In this document: positions 18,288-26,094 of the stretch, in pieces
How the letters are laid out: the number at the start of each line of letters is the position of its first letter
Position numbering within the stretch: position 1 is the first letter of the stretch
Source of the DNA: Agromyces cerinus
Lineage (GTDB): Bacteria > Actinomycetota > Actinomycetes > Actinomycetales > Microbacteriaceae
DNA: 64,000 nucleotides
Reading direction: 5' to 3'
Assembly (NCBI RefSeq): GCF_016907835.1
Contig: NZ_JAFBCT010000001.1
Coordinates: forward strand, 682,001 to 746,000
Notes under the pieces: model-generated
Databases searched by the model: none
Told to the model about the DNA's origin: nothing
What the model saw: only the letters and a program-made list of their open reading frames with translations
Program-made: the position numbers and the translations under genes

Positions 18288-19159
18288 CCGGGCCGACGGC
18301 GGCGCCGGCCCGCCCGCGCCCGTTGAGCATGGCATCGCCGCGTCGAGCGGTCGCAGCCCTCGCATCGAACGTCGTGCTGCTCGTCATCGCCGCGTGCTTC
18401 CTGGTGCCGCTCGCCTGGCTGTTCCTCGCTTCCGTCGACACCGCGCCGAGCCAGCAGACACGGGTGCCGACCGACTTCACCCTCGAGCACTATGCGGCCG
18501 TGCTCACGCCGGAGCGCACGCTGCTGCCGCTCTGGAACAGCACGGTGCTCTCGGCGGGCTCGGCCATCGTGACGGTGATCGTCGCGGTGCTCGCCGCGTA
18601 CCCGATCTCGCGGTACAACTCGCGGTTCAACACCCCGTACCTCTCCGCGATCCTGTTCGGCACCTGCCTGCCGATCACGGCGATCATGGTGCCGGTCTAC
18701 AGCCTCTTCGTGCGGCTCGGCATGCTCGACAACCTCGCCGCGGTGACGTTCTTCCTCGCGGCGACGAGCCTGCCCATGGCGATCTGGATGACGAAGAACT
18801 TCATGGACTCGGTGCCGGTCTCGCTCGAGGAGGCCGCGTGGGTCGACGGCGCCTCCGCGATGCGGGCGCTTCGGCTGATCGTGCTCCCGCTCATGCGCCC
18901 CGGGCTCGCGGTCGTCTTCATCTTCGTCTTCATCCAGGCATGGGGGAACTTCTTCGTGCCGTTCATCCTGCTGCTGTCGCCGTCGAAGCAACCCGCCTCG
19001 GTGAGCGTCTTCAGCTTCTTCGGGCAGTACGGCACCGTGGCATACGGTGAGCTCGCGGCGTACTCGCTCATCTACTCGCTGCCGGTGGTGGTGCTCTACG
19101 TCATCGTGTCGAAGGGCATCGGCGGTTCCTTCGCCATGCAGGGCGCGATCAAGGGATAG
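18284..19159 (+). CDS. Sugar ABC transporter permease (MalG-like)
   Basis: The 291-residue permease has six membrane segments and the EAA loop SLEEAAWVDGASAMRALRLI followed by VLPLMRPGL. The periplasmic-side stretch FLASVDTAPSQQTRVPTDFTL between helices 1 and 2 is typical of the MalG branch. It is translationally coupled to the first permease by a four-base overlap and should form the heterodimeric membrane channel with it. The mannosidase gene begins 12 bases later. Confidence 0.92.
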   Translation: MTGPTAAPARPRPLSMASPRRAVAALASNVVLLVIAACFLVPLAWLFLASVDTAPSQQTRVPTDFTLEHYAAVLTPERTLLPLWNSTVLSAGSAIVTVIVAVLAAYPISRYNSRFNTPYLSAILFGTCLPITAIMVPVYSLFVRLGMLDNLAAVTFFLAATSLPMAIWMTKNFMDSVPVSLEEAAWVDGASAMRALRLIVLPLMRPGLAVVFIFVFIQAWGNFFVPFILLLSPSKQPASVSVFSFFGQYGTVAYGELAAYSLIYSLPVVVLYVIVSKGIGGSFAMQGAIKG

Positions 19160-19170
19160 GGGTTGGTCCG

Positions 19171-22100
19171 ATGCACGACGACAGCAGGCTGGTCGAGCGG
19201 CGAATCGCGCGGTTCGTCGCCGAGCGCATCGAGCCGGCGCTCCATCGCCGGAGCGCCCCCGTCTCGATCGAGCAGTGGGTGGCGCCGGGCGAGCCGGTGC
19301 CGTTCGCCGAAGCGGTCGCGCAGCGCTTCACCCCCTTCGAGACGGATGCCCCGTGGGGCCGGCCCTGGGGAACGACCTGGTTCCGCATCCGCGGCCGGGT
19401 GCCCGAAGCGTGGGCGGCCGAACGCGATGCCAGGGTCGAGCTCGTCGTCGATCTGGGGTTCACGGGTGCGGCGCCCGGCTTCCAGGCCGAAGGCACGGTC
19501 TGGAGTGCCGACGGCGTGATCATCAAGGCGATCGAGCCGCTGAACCGCGCGGTGCCGCTCGAGGCCGGACCCGGGCAGGACTTCGAGCTGTACCTCGAGG
19601 CGGCCTCCAATCCCGACCTCCAGGGCGGCTGGTCGTTCGCCCCGACGCCGCTCGGCGATCCCGCCACCGCCGGCGACGCGCTGCTCTACCGGATGCGCCG
19701 GCTCGAGGTCGCCCTCCGGGATCTCCCGGTGTGGGAGCTCGCACAGGACGTCTGGACTCTGCGCGGACTGCACGCCGAGCTGCCCGAGGCATTGCCCCGG
19801 CGTGCGCAGCTCCTCCGCGCGCTCGAGCGATGCATCGACGTGATGGACCCCGACGACGTGTCGGGCACCGCGGCGCGTGGCCGTGAGCTGCTCGCGCCTG
19901 CACTCGCGGCTCCGGCCTGGGCGAGTTCGCATCGGCTGCACGGCGTCGGTCACGCGCACATCGACAGCGCCTGGCTGTGGCCGACCCGCGAGACCGTGCG
20001 CAAGGTGGCGCGGACCTTCTCGAACGTCGACGCGCTCATCGAGCGGAATCCGGGCTTCGTGTTCGCCGCGTCATCCGCTCAGCAGTTCGCCTGGCTGAAG
20101 GCGGCGTATCCCGAGCTGTTCGAACGCATCCGCCGGCGGGTGGCCGAGGGCGCGTTCGTGCCGGTCGGCGGCATGTGGGTCGAGTCCGACACGAACATGC
20201 CGGGCGGTGAGGCGCTCGCCCGCCAGTTCGTCGCGGGCAAGCGCTTCTTCATGGAGGAGTTCGGTGTCGAACCGCTCGAGGTGTGGCTGCCCGATTCGTT
20301 CGGCTACTCGGGGGCGCTGCCGCAGATCGCACGTGCGGCGGGCAGCCGCTGGTTCCTGACGCAGAAGATCTCGTGGAACGAGACGAACGTGATGCCGCAC
20401 CACACCTTCGACTGGGAGGGCATCGACGGCACGCGCATCTTCACGCACTTCCCTCCGGTCGACACGTACAACTCCGAGCTCTCGGGCGCCGAGCTCGCGC
20501 GGGCGGAGCGGCAGTACGCCGAACACGGCTCGGGCAACACCTCGCTCGTGCCGTTCGGCTGGGGCGACGGCGGCGGCGGACCCACCGAGGAGATGCTCGC
20601 CGCGGCCGCGCGCACGGCGGACCTCGAGGGGTCGCCGAGGGTCGTGCTGTCGAGCCCGCGCGAGTTCTTCGAGGCGGCGGAGGCCGAGCTGCCGAAGCCG
20701 CCGGTCTGGTCGGGCGAGCTGTACCTCGAGTTCCATCGCGGCACCTACACCTCGCAGGCGCGCACGAAGCGCGGCAACCGGCGCAGCGAGCACCTGCTGC
20801 GGGAGGCCGAGCTGTGGGCCGCGACCGCGGCGGTGCGCGGACGACTCCAGTACCCGTACGACGAACTGGAGTCGGCCTGGCACACGGTGCTATTGCAGCA
20901 GTTCCACGACATCCTGCCGGGGTCCTCGATCGCCTGGGTGCACGCCGAGGCCGAGCGGCGCTACGCGGAGGTCGCCGAGACGCTCGAGGCGATCATCGCG
21001 CGCTCGCTGCGCGCGCTCGTCGGTGAGGGGGAGCAGACCGTGGTGGCGAATGCCGGACCGCTCCCGCTCGGCGGCGTCGCCGCGCTCGCCGCAGCGACGG
21101 CGCCCGAGACGGATGCCGCGTCCACCGTGCGGCGCGACGGCGAACGGATCGTGCTGGCGAACGCCCGGCTCGAGGCCGTGCTCGACGAGCAGGGGCTCCT
21201 CGTCTCCCTCGTCGACCGGAGGACCGGCCGTGACGCGATCCCCGCGGGCGGTGCGGCGAAGCTGCTGCAGCTCTTCCGCGACACCCCGAACCAGTGGGAT
21301 GCCTGGGACGTCGACGTGCAGGACCGGCGGAACGTCGTCGAGCTCCGCGAGCTCGAGTCGATCGAGATCGTCGACGACGACCCGGCCTGCGCCGTCGTGC
21401 GCATCACCCGTCGGTTCGGCGGATCCGAGGTCGTCGAGACCGTCTCGCTGGAAGCGATGGGCGGGGCGCTCGACGTGCGGTTCGACGTCGACTGGCATGA
21501 GCGGCAGAAGCTCCTGAAGCTCGCGTTCCCGCTCGACGTGCATGCCGAGCGGGCGACGTCCGAGATCCAGTTCGGTCACCTGCATCGGCCGACGCACACG
21601 AACACCTCGTGGGATGCGGCGCGCTTCGAGTCCGTCGCGCACCGCTGGGTGCACGTCGGCGAGCCCGGGTTCGGCGTCGCCGTCGCCAACGACGCGACCT
21701 ACGGACACGACATCGCGCGCACCGTGGTCGACGGGGCCACGGTGACCACCGTGCGGCTCTCGCTGCTGCGGGCTCCCCGCTACCCCGATCCGACGGCCGA
21801 CCAGGGGTCCCACGTCTTCCGCGTGGCGATCGCACCCGGCGCGGGCATCCCCGAGGCCGTCGCCGAGGGCTACCGGCTCAATGTGCCCCCGCGACGCGTG
21901 GTCGACGCCGCGGTCGACCGCATCGCCCCCCTGATCGCGGTCGCGGGTGACGGGGTCATCGTCGAGGCGGTCAAGCTCGCGGAAGACCGTTCGGGTGATG
22001 TCGTGGTGCGGCTCTACGAAGCGCACGGCTCGCGCAGGCAGGCCGTGCTCTCCGCGGAGCTCCCCGGAGCGGTGGCGACCGAGGTCGACCTGCTCGAGCG

Positions 22101-22227
22101 GCCCCTCGACGAGTCTCGGGCCCGGCTCGCGGCGGTGCCGGGAGCGCCCGGTGCTTGGCGACTCGAGCTCCGCCCGTTCCAGCTCGCGACCGTTCGCATC
22201 AGTCGGGTGGCGGCACCACTCGAGTGA
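19171..22227 (+). CDS. GH38 alpha-mannosidase
   Basis: The 1018-residue cytoplasmic enzyme (no signal peptide) hydrolyses alpha-mannosidic bonds. The glycoside hydrolase 38 signature is clear. The zinc ligands H263 and D265 lie in GHAHIDSAWLWP, the catalytic nucleophile D375 in VWLPDSFGYSGALPQ, and H579 in QQFHDILPGSS. An N-terminal beta-rich domain of about 250 residues and a long C-terminal beta-sandwich region (from ~residue 650) frame the catalytic part, the usual length for the family. It is last in the ROK-controlled transport operon, so the imported substrate is probably a mannoside that it degrades inside the cell. The 3' end overlaps the convergent LigT-like gene by 29 bases. Confidence 0.95.
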   Translation: MHDDSRLVERRIARFVAERIEPALHRRSAPVSIEQWVAPGEPVPFAEAVAQRFTPFETDAPWGRPWGTTWFRIRGRVPEAWAAERDARVELVVDLGFTGAAPGFQAEGTVWSADGVIIKAIEPLNRAVPLEAGPGQDFELYLEAASNPDLQGGWSFAPTPLGDPATAGDALLYRMRRLEVALRDLPVWELAQDVWTLRGLHAELPEALPRRAQLLRALERCIDVMDPDDVSGTAARGRELLAPALAAPAWASSHRLHGVGHAHIDSAWLWPTRETVRKVARTFSNVDALIERNPGFVFAASSAQQFAWLKAAYPELFERIRRRVAEGAFVPVGGMWVESDTNMPGGEALARQFVAGKRFFMEEFGVEPLEVWLPDSFGYSGALPQIARAAGSRWFLTQKISWNETNVMPHHTFDWEGIDGTRIFTHFPPVDTYNSELSGAELARAERQYAEHGSGNTSLVPFGWGDGGGGPTEEMLAAAARTADLEGSPRVVLSSPREFFEAAEAELPKPPVWSGELYLEFHRGTYTSQARTKRGNRRSEHLLREAELWAATAAVRGRLQYPYDELESAWHTVLLQQFHDILPGSSIAWVHAEAERRYAEVAETLEAIIARSLRALVGEGEQTVVANAGPLPLGGVAALAAATAPETDAASTVRRDGERIVLANARLEAVLDEQGLLVSLVDRRTGRDAIPAGGAAKLLQLFRDTPNQWDAWDVDVQDRRNVVELRELESIEIVDDDPACAVVRITRRFGGSEVVETVSLEAMGGALDVRFDVDWHERQKLLKLAFPLDVHAERATSEIQFGHLHRPTHTNTSWDAARFESVAHRWVHVGEPGFGVAVANDATYGHDIARTVVDGATVTTVRLSLLRAPRYPDPTADQGSHVFRVAIAPGAGIPEAVAEGYRLNVPPRRVVDAAVDRIAPLIAVAGDGVIVEAVKLAEDRSGDVVVRLYEAHGSRRQAVLSAELPGAVATEVDLLERPLDESRARLAAVPGAPGAWRLELRPFQLATVRISRVAAPLE

Positions 22228-22702
22228 CGGATGCCGCGCCGAGTGGCCACACGCCGAGCACGCGGCGGTGATGCGAGCCCGATGGCGGCCGCATGTCGAT
22301 GAGGGCGAGCTGGCGGAGCAGCACGCGGTCGCCGCGCTCCAGCCGGCCGTGGCGCTTCACGGTGACGTGCGGACGGAATTCGGTGCGAAGGTGCCCGGTC
22401 TCGACCTCGGCGGCGGCGAGAGCGGAGAGCGCCTCGCCTCGGAGCGCGGAGATCTCGCCGCCGTCTCTGATGAGGGTCACCGGCACGTCATGGCGACGGC
22501 CGAACATGGCGGGCTCACCCGCGGTGCTGGTGATCGCCGACGCATCGCGGGCCACCCTGCCGAGCGCCGCCGCGACGACCTCGCTCGGCCGGTCGGTGGC
22601 GAACGGCTCCACGAGCGTGACGTGCAGCGGCCAGTCGGCCACCGTGAACGACTCGGCGGCGGTGAGCGGCGAGAGCGGCAGCACGATGACGAAGCGCGTC
22701 AT
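22199..22702 (-). CDS. 2'-5' RNA ligase (LigT/2H phosphoesterase)-like protein
   Basis: This 167-residue protein begins MTRFVIVLPLSPLTAAESFT and contains two HxT/S motifs expected of 2H phosphoesterases: HVTLVEPF (about residue 27) and HVTVKRHGRL (about residue 112). Such enzymes act on 2'-5' or 2',3'-cyclic phosphates of RNA or nucleotides; the in vivo target is unknown. I start at the ATG at 22702; the frame upstream is open but not protein-like. It overlaps the mannosidase gene end and is probably transcribed alone. Confidence 0.75.
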   Translation of the reverse strand: MTRFVIVLPLSPLTAAESFTVADWPLHVTLVEPFATDRPSEVVAAALGRVARDASAITSTAGEPAMFGRRHDVPVTLIRDGGEISALRGEALSALAAAEVETGHLRTEFRPHVTVKRHGRLERGDRVLLRQLALIDMRPPSGSHHRRVLGVWPLGAASVTRVVPPPD

Positions 22703-22727
22703 CCGCCGATTCTCGTCCTCACCGGCT

Positions 22728-22772
22728 GCGGCGTACAGTGCCGAGGCGTACGGTGCCGAGGCGTACGGTGCC
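22728..22772. repeat. Three 15-bp tandem repeats
   Basis: Three head-to-tail 15-base units with consensus GAGGCGTACGGTGCC; the second and third are identical and the first differs at two positions. They lie 26-70 bases upstream of the LigT-like gene start, between it and the next minus-strand gene. Confidence 0.8.
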
Positions 22773-22806
22773 GAACCGACCGGATGGCGGGATCCGCCCG
22801 CATGGC

Positions 22807-23634
22807 TCAGGCGACGTGCGGTTCGTCGAGTCGGCCGAGCAGGCGCAGCATCGCCGCGGGCGCGTAACGGAACTCGATCGTGCCGCTCGCGCCGGGGTCG
22901 GTCGGCCCGATCCAGGTGCTCGACCCCTCGTGCACGCGCACCCAGCCGTGCTCGAAGAGCAGGTCGGCGCCGATGACGAACGCCATCGCGGGGGTCTCGC
23001 CCTGGCGCACGGCGATCGAGCCCTCGAAGACCTGCGACGCCGAGGCATCCTGATCTTCGCGGCACTGCACGCCCATGAGCGGGCGTGCAATCGGCGTCGC
23101 GAATCCGGTGACGTGGAACGGGCTGGCCTTGCCGATGTCCGCGACGACGCCGAAGTTCACGCTCGTCGAGACGAGGCTGAGCGAGGCCTGTCCGTCGAGC
23201 ACGAGCCGGCTCGAGACCCGGAATCGGTAGAAGAGCCGGCCCGCCTCCCGTGCCGGCGGCAGCACGGCGAGGCTCGCCCAGTTGCGCGACCATGCGAGCG
23301 GGTCGCCGTCGCGGTTCGGCGGGTCGTAGAGGCTCGCCGTCAGTCGAACGGCGCCGTCGGGCTGCGTCGGGGCGGCCTGCAGCGAGGAGCGGCCGTGGTC
23401 GTCGTCGGGCATGACGTCGCGCACGGCGGTGAACGCGGGCAGCCGCAGCGGCTCCCAGTGGCGGAGCCAGCCCTGGATGCCGGCTTGCACGCGATCGAAC
23501 GAGTTGCCGAGGCCGCTGCGGGTCGTGGCGGTCTCCGCCTCGTCGGCCGCATCGGGCAGCTCGTCGATGAGGTCGACGGGCAGTTCGTCGAGACGGTCGA
23601 GATCGCGCTCGTTCGAGACGGTTGCGATGGTCAT
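22807..23634 (-). CDS. Protein of unknown function (275 aa)
   Basis: I do not recognise this 275-residue protein. The first ~50 residues are acidic (DLDRLDELPVDLIDELPDAA, DEAETATTRS). The rest looks beta-rich and soluble, with no signal peptide, membrane segment or catalytic motif I can name (for example LFYRFRVSSRLVLDGQASLS and FGVVADIGKASPFHVTGFAT). The start is secure: CGGAGGA lies seven bases before the ATG. GCACTGAG occurs twice upstream as a direct repeat. It stands between the LigT-like gene and the ABC exporter on the same strand, with a 143-base gap before the exporter's stop. Confidence 0.7.
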   Translation of the reverse strand: MTIATVSNERDLDRLDELPVDLIDELPDAADEAETATTRSGLGNSFDRVQAGIQGWLRHWEPLRLPAFTAVRDVMPDDDHGRSSLQAAPTQPDGAVRLTASLYDPPNRDGDPLAWSRNWASLAVLPPAREAGRLFYRFRVSSRLVLDGQASLSLVSTSVNFGVVADIGKASPFHVTGFATPIARPLMGVQCREDQDASASQVFEGSIAVRQGETPAMAFVIGADLLFEHGWVRVHEGSSTWIGPTDPGASGTIEFRYAPAAMLRLLGRLDEPHVA

Positions 23635-23727
23635 GATGGGTCCTCCGTGGGGCGTGGGCTGGGGGCATCCGGTGGGGGATGCGGGAGTCCACGCTACGAA
23701 GGCGGCTTCGGCGCGCCATCCGAGCGA

Positions 23728-23757
23728 GCACTGAGTTTCACTCGGGTTCGCACTGAG
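23728..23757. promoter_or_regulatory. Direct repeat GCACTGAG upstream of the unknown gene
   Basis: GCACTGAG occurs at 23728-23735 and 23750-23757, 22 bases apart, about 100 bases upstream of the 275-aa gene. Two helical turns of spacing fits a regulator binding one DNA face. This is a candidate only. Confidence 0.3.
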
Positions 23758-23777
23758 ACGGCGCACCGCCGAGGGGC

Positions 23778-25655
23778 TCAGACGAGCAGCTGGTGCGCCG
23801 CCAGGTCGCGGTAGAGCGGCACGGCCGCCACGAGCTCGGCATGCGTGCCCTCGCCGATCACACGGCCCTCGTCGAGCACGATGATGCGGTCGGAGTCGAT
23901 GACCGTCGAGAGCCGGTGCGCGATCACGACGAGCGTGCGCCCCTCGGAGACGGCGTCGACGGCATCGCGCATCATGCGCTCGTTGACCCCGTCGAGCGAG
24001 GAGGTCGACTCGTCGAGCAGCAGGATCGGGGGAGCCGCGAGCAGTGCGCGGGCGATCGCGAGACGCTGGCGCTCGCCGCCCGACAGCATGATGCCGTCAT
24101 CGCCCACCGCGGCGTCGAGGCCCGCAGGGTCGCGGTCGAGCACGCCGCCGAGGTTCACGGCGCGCAGCACCTGCTCGCACGCCGCGTCGCTCGCGTCGGG
24201 GCTGCCGAGCTTGAGGTTGTCGCGCAGGCTCCCGGCCAGCACCGGGGCATCCTGTTCGACGTAGCCGATCTGCGCCCGGAGCTCGGTGCGGTCGAGCGAA
24301 CGCAGGTCGAGGCCGCCCATGCGCACCGTGCCGACCGAGGGGTCGTAGAACCGTTCGATGAGCGCCAGGATCGTCGACTTGCCCGCGCCGGAGGGTCCGA
24401 CGAGCGCGATGCGCTGGCCGCGGGGCACCTGGAACGAGACGCCGCGCAGCACCGGCTGGCGGTCGGTGACGTCGGGCTCGGGCAGGTGCTCGTCGACGGA
24501 CTCGTTCGCCGGGTCGGCCGGGTCCTGACGCGTCGCCGCGTAGGCGAAGGAGACGTCGTCGAAGGCGATCGCCGGGGCGCCGGGCAGCACACCCTCGTTC
24601 GCCTCGCCGACCATGAGGGCGAGCGGGGCGAGTTCGCGGTCGTGCGCGTCCTCATCCGGCAGGTCGAGGATCTCCTGGATGCGGCCCAGGGCCCCGAGGG
24701 CCTGGTTCACCGAGGTGATCGCACCGAAGAACAGGCCGAGCGGCATGATCATCATGAACAGGAACAGGATGAACGCGACGAGGTCCGCGACCGTGAGGGC
24801 ACCGGATGCCACGCGGAAACCGCCGACGCCGAGCACGACGAGGAATGAGACCTGCATCGCGATGCCGGCGACCGGCACGATGAGCGCGGAGATCTTCGCG
24901 ACCTTCACGCCCATCTGCCAAGCGCCCTCGGCGTGGGCCTCGACATCGAGGATCTCGCGCTCGGTCGCCCCGGCGGCACGGATGGTGCGCACGGCCCCGA
25001 TGGCGCGTTCGACGGATGCCGCGACGTCGCCGACCTTCGCCTGCGCCTGGTGCGACGCCTCGCGCACGTGCCTCGACAGCAGCGTGACGGTCGTGATGGC
25101 GACGGCGATGACGAGCACGGTGAGGCCGAGCAGCACGGGGTCGATGACGAGCATCGCGATGAGCGCGCCGATGAACGTGACGGTGCCGCCGATCGCCTCG
25201 ACGAGGCCTTGGGTGAGCACGGCGCGCAGCATCGTCGTATCGCTGCCGACGCGCGAGACGAGGTCGCCCGTGCGGCGGGTGTCGAACTCGGCGATCGGCA
25301 GCCGCAGCAGCTTGCCGATGAGGCGCTTGCGGCTCGACAGCACGACGCCCTCACCGGTGCGCTGCAGCAGGTAGTGCTGGTAGCCCGTGATCACGCCGCT
25401 GATGATGACGAGGGCGACGAGTGCCCAGACGATGCCGCCGAGCGCGGCGCCGGACTCGACGACCTGGATGACCTGGGCGACGAGCAGCGGCTGGGCGAGG
25501 CTCGCGAGCGCGCCGACGACGGAGAGGATCGCGACCCAGATGAGCACCGGCCGGTGCTCGAAGATGAATGGCAGCAGTTGCCGGAAGGTGGCACGCGGGC
25601 CGGTGGTCTCACCGCGCCGCGAGAAGGGGGATCGTCGGGTGGGGGTGTCGCTCAT
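23778..25655 (-). CDS. ABC exporter, fused permease-ATPase (multidrug/lipid type)
   Basis: The 625-residue half-transporter has an N-terminal six-helix exporter domain (residues ~30-320, starting FRQLLPFIFEHRPVLIWVAI) and a C-terminal ATPase with Walker A GPSGAGKS, Q-loop, signature LSGGERQRLAIARALL, Walker B ILLLDESTSSLD and the switch His in IAHRLS. Between the two an insertion of about 60 acidic residues (ATRQDPADPANESVDEHLPE) interrupts the start of the nucleotide-binding domain. It should act as a homodimer exporting drugs, lipids or peptides. GGAAGAGG lies close before the ATG. A small HTH gene lies 79 bases upstream on the same strand and probably shares its transcript and regulates it. 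Confidence 0.93.
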   Translation of the reverse strand: MSDTPTRRSPFSRRGETTGPRATFRQLLPFIFEHRPVLIWVAILSVVGALASLAQPLLVAQVIQVVESGAALGGIVWALVALVIISGVITGYQHYLLQRTGEGVVLSSRKRLIGKLLRLPIAEFDTRRTGDLVSRVGSDTTMLRAVLTQGLVEAIGGTVTFIGALIAMLVIDPVLLGLTVLVIAVAITTVTLLSRHVREASHQAQAKVGDVAASVERAIGAVRTIRAAGATEREILDVEAHAEGAWQMGVKVAKISALIVPVAGIAMQVSFLVVLGVGGFRVASGALTVADLVAFILFLFMMIMPLGLFFGAITSVNQALGALGRIQEILDLPDEDAHDRELAPLALMVGEANEGVLPGAPAIAFDDVSFAYAATRQDPADPANESVDEHLPEPDVTDRQPVLRGVSFQVPRGQRIALVGPSGAGKSTILALIERFYDPSVGTVRMGGLDLRSLDRTELRAQIGYVEQDAPVLAGSLRDNLKLGSPDASDAACEQVLRAVNLGGVLDRDPAGLDAAVGDDGIMLSGGERQRLAIARALLAAPPILLLDESTSSLDGVNERMMRDAVDAVSEGRTLVVIAHRLSTVIDSDRIIVLDEGRVIGEGTHAELVAAVPLYRDLAAHQLLV

Positions 25656-25734
25656 GTCCTCTTCCTGGCGTGGCGACGAGCGGATGCCGCATCCGCCCGA
25701 GTGTCGCAAATCGCCGTCTTGCAGCTTACGTGCC

Positions 25735-25962
25735 CTACCTGCGTCCGTACTTCTTGTGCACGGCCTGCTTGGAGACGTCGAGTGCGAGGGCGATGAGCTG
25801 CCAGCTCGACCCTGCGGCCCGTGCCCGCCGCACCGCGGTCGCCTCGGCGCGGTCGAGCTCGCGGAGGAGTGCGACCCGTGCATGGTGCAGGTCGCGGAGC
25901 GCGCGATACGGGTCGTCGCCGTCGGCCGCCGCGATCGCGGTTCGGAGGGTGTGGTCGTCCAT
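25735..25962 (-). CDS. Small HTH transcriptional regulator (75 aa)
   Basis: The 75-residue protein starts MDDHTLRTAIAAADGDDPYR, continues as a long amphipathic helix (LRDLHHARVALLRELDRAEA), and ends in a helix-turn-helix (GSSWQLIALALDVSKQAVHK, then KYGRR). This is the sigma-region-4/AsnC-like HTH seen in many small actinobacterial regulators. I start at the ATG at 25962 rather than further upstream because the promoter's -10 ends only seven bases before it, predicting a leaderless mRNA. Two palindromes lie exactly over that promoter. It precedes the ABC exporter on the same strand and likely represses itself and the exporter. Confidence 0.8.
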   Translation of the reverse strand: MDDHTLRTAIAAADGDDPYRALRDLHHARVALLRELDRAEATAVRRARAAGSSWQLIALALDVSKQAVHKKYGRR

Positions 25963-25965
25963 GGC

Positions 25966-26009
25966 GTCAACCGTAATTGACTTCCTGTCGATCGTCAACG
26001 CAAGTTGAC
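25966..26009 (-). promoter_or_regulatory. Promoter with two GTCAA-N6-TTGAC operators
   Basis: On the minus strand TTGACG (25998-25993) and TACGGT (25975-25970) are 17 bases apart, and the ATG at 25962 is seven bases beyond. Two 16-bp palindromes of the form GTCAA-N6-TTGAC cover it: 25966-25981 (GTCAACCGTAATTGAC) overlaps the -10 and 25994-26009 (GTCAACGCAAGTTGAC) overlaps the -35. Their centres are 28 bases apart. This is a textbook layout for an autorepressed, leaderless gene. Confidence 0.75.
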
Positions 26010-26049
26010 CATGACGGGGGCGCACAGGAGCGGGTGTGCAGACGACGAA

Positions 26050-26078
26050 GGCGGGGCGGCTGATCCAGCCGCCCCGCC
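26050..26078. terminator. Hairpin terminator after the carboxylesterase
   Basis: GGCGGGGCGGCTG and its exact complement (13 bp) with a three-base loop, 17 bases after the esterase stop on the minus strand. Confidence 0.75.
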
Positions 26079-26094
26079 TCCTCGTCGCTCCGGA

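Noticed and set aside
22728..22772. Tandem repeat as a CRISPR-like array
   Set aside because: Units are contiguous without spacers and only 15 bases long.
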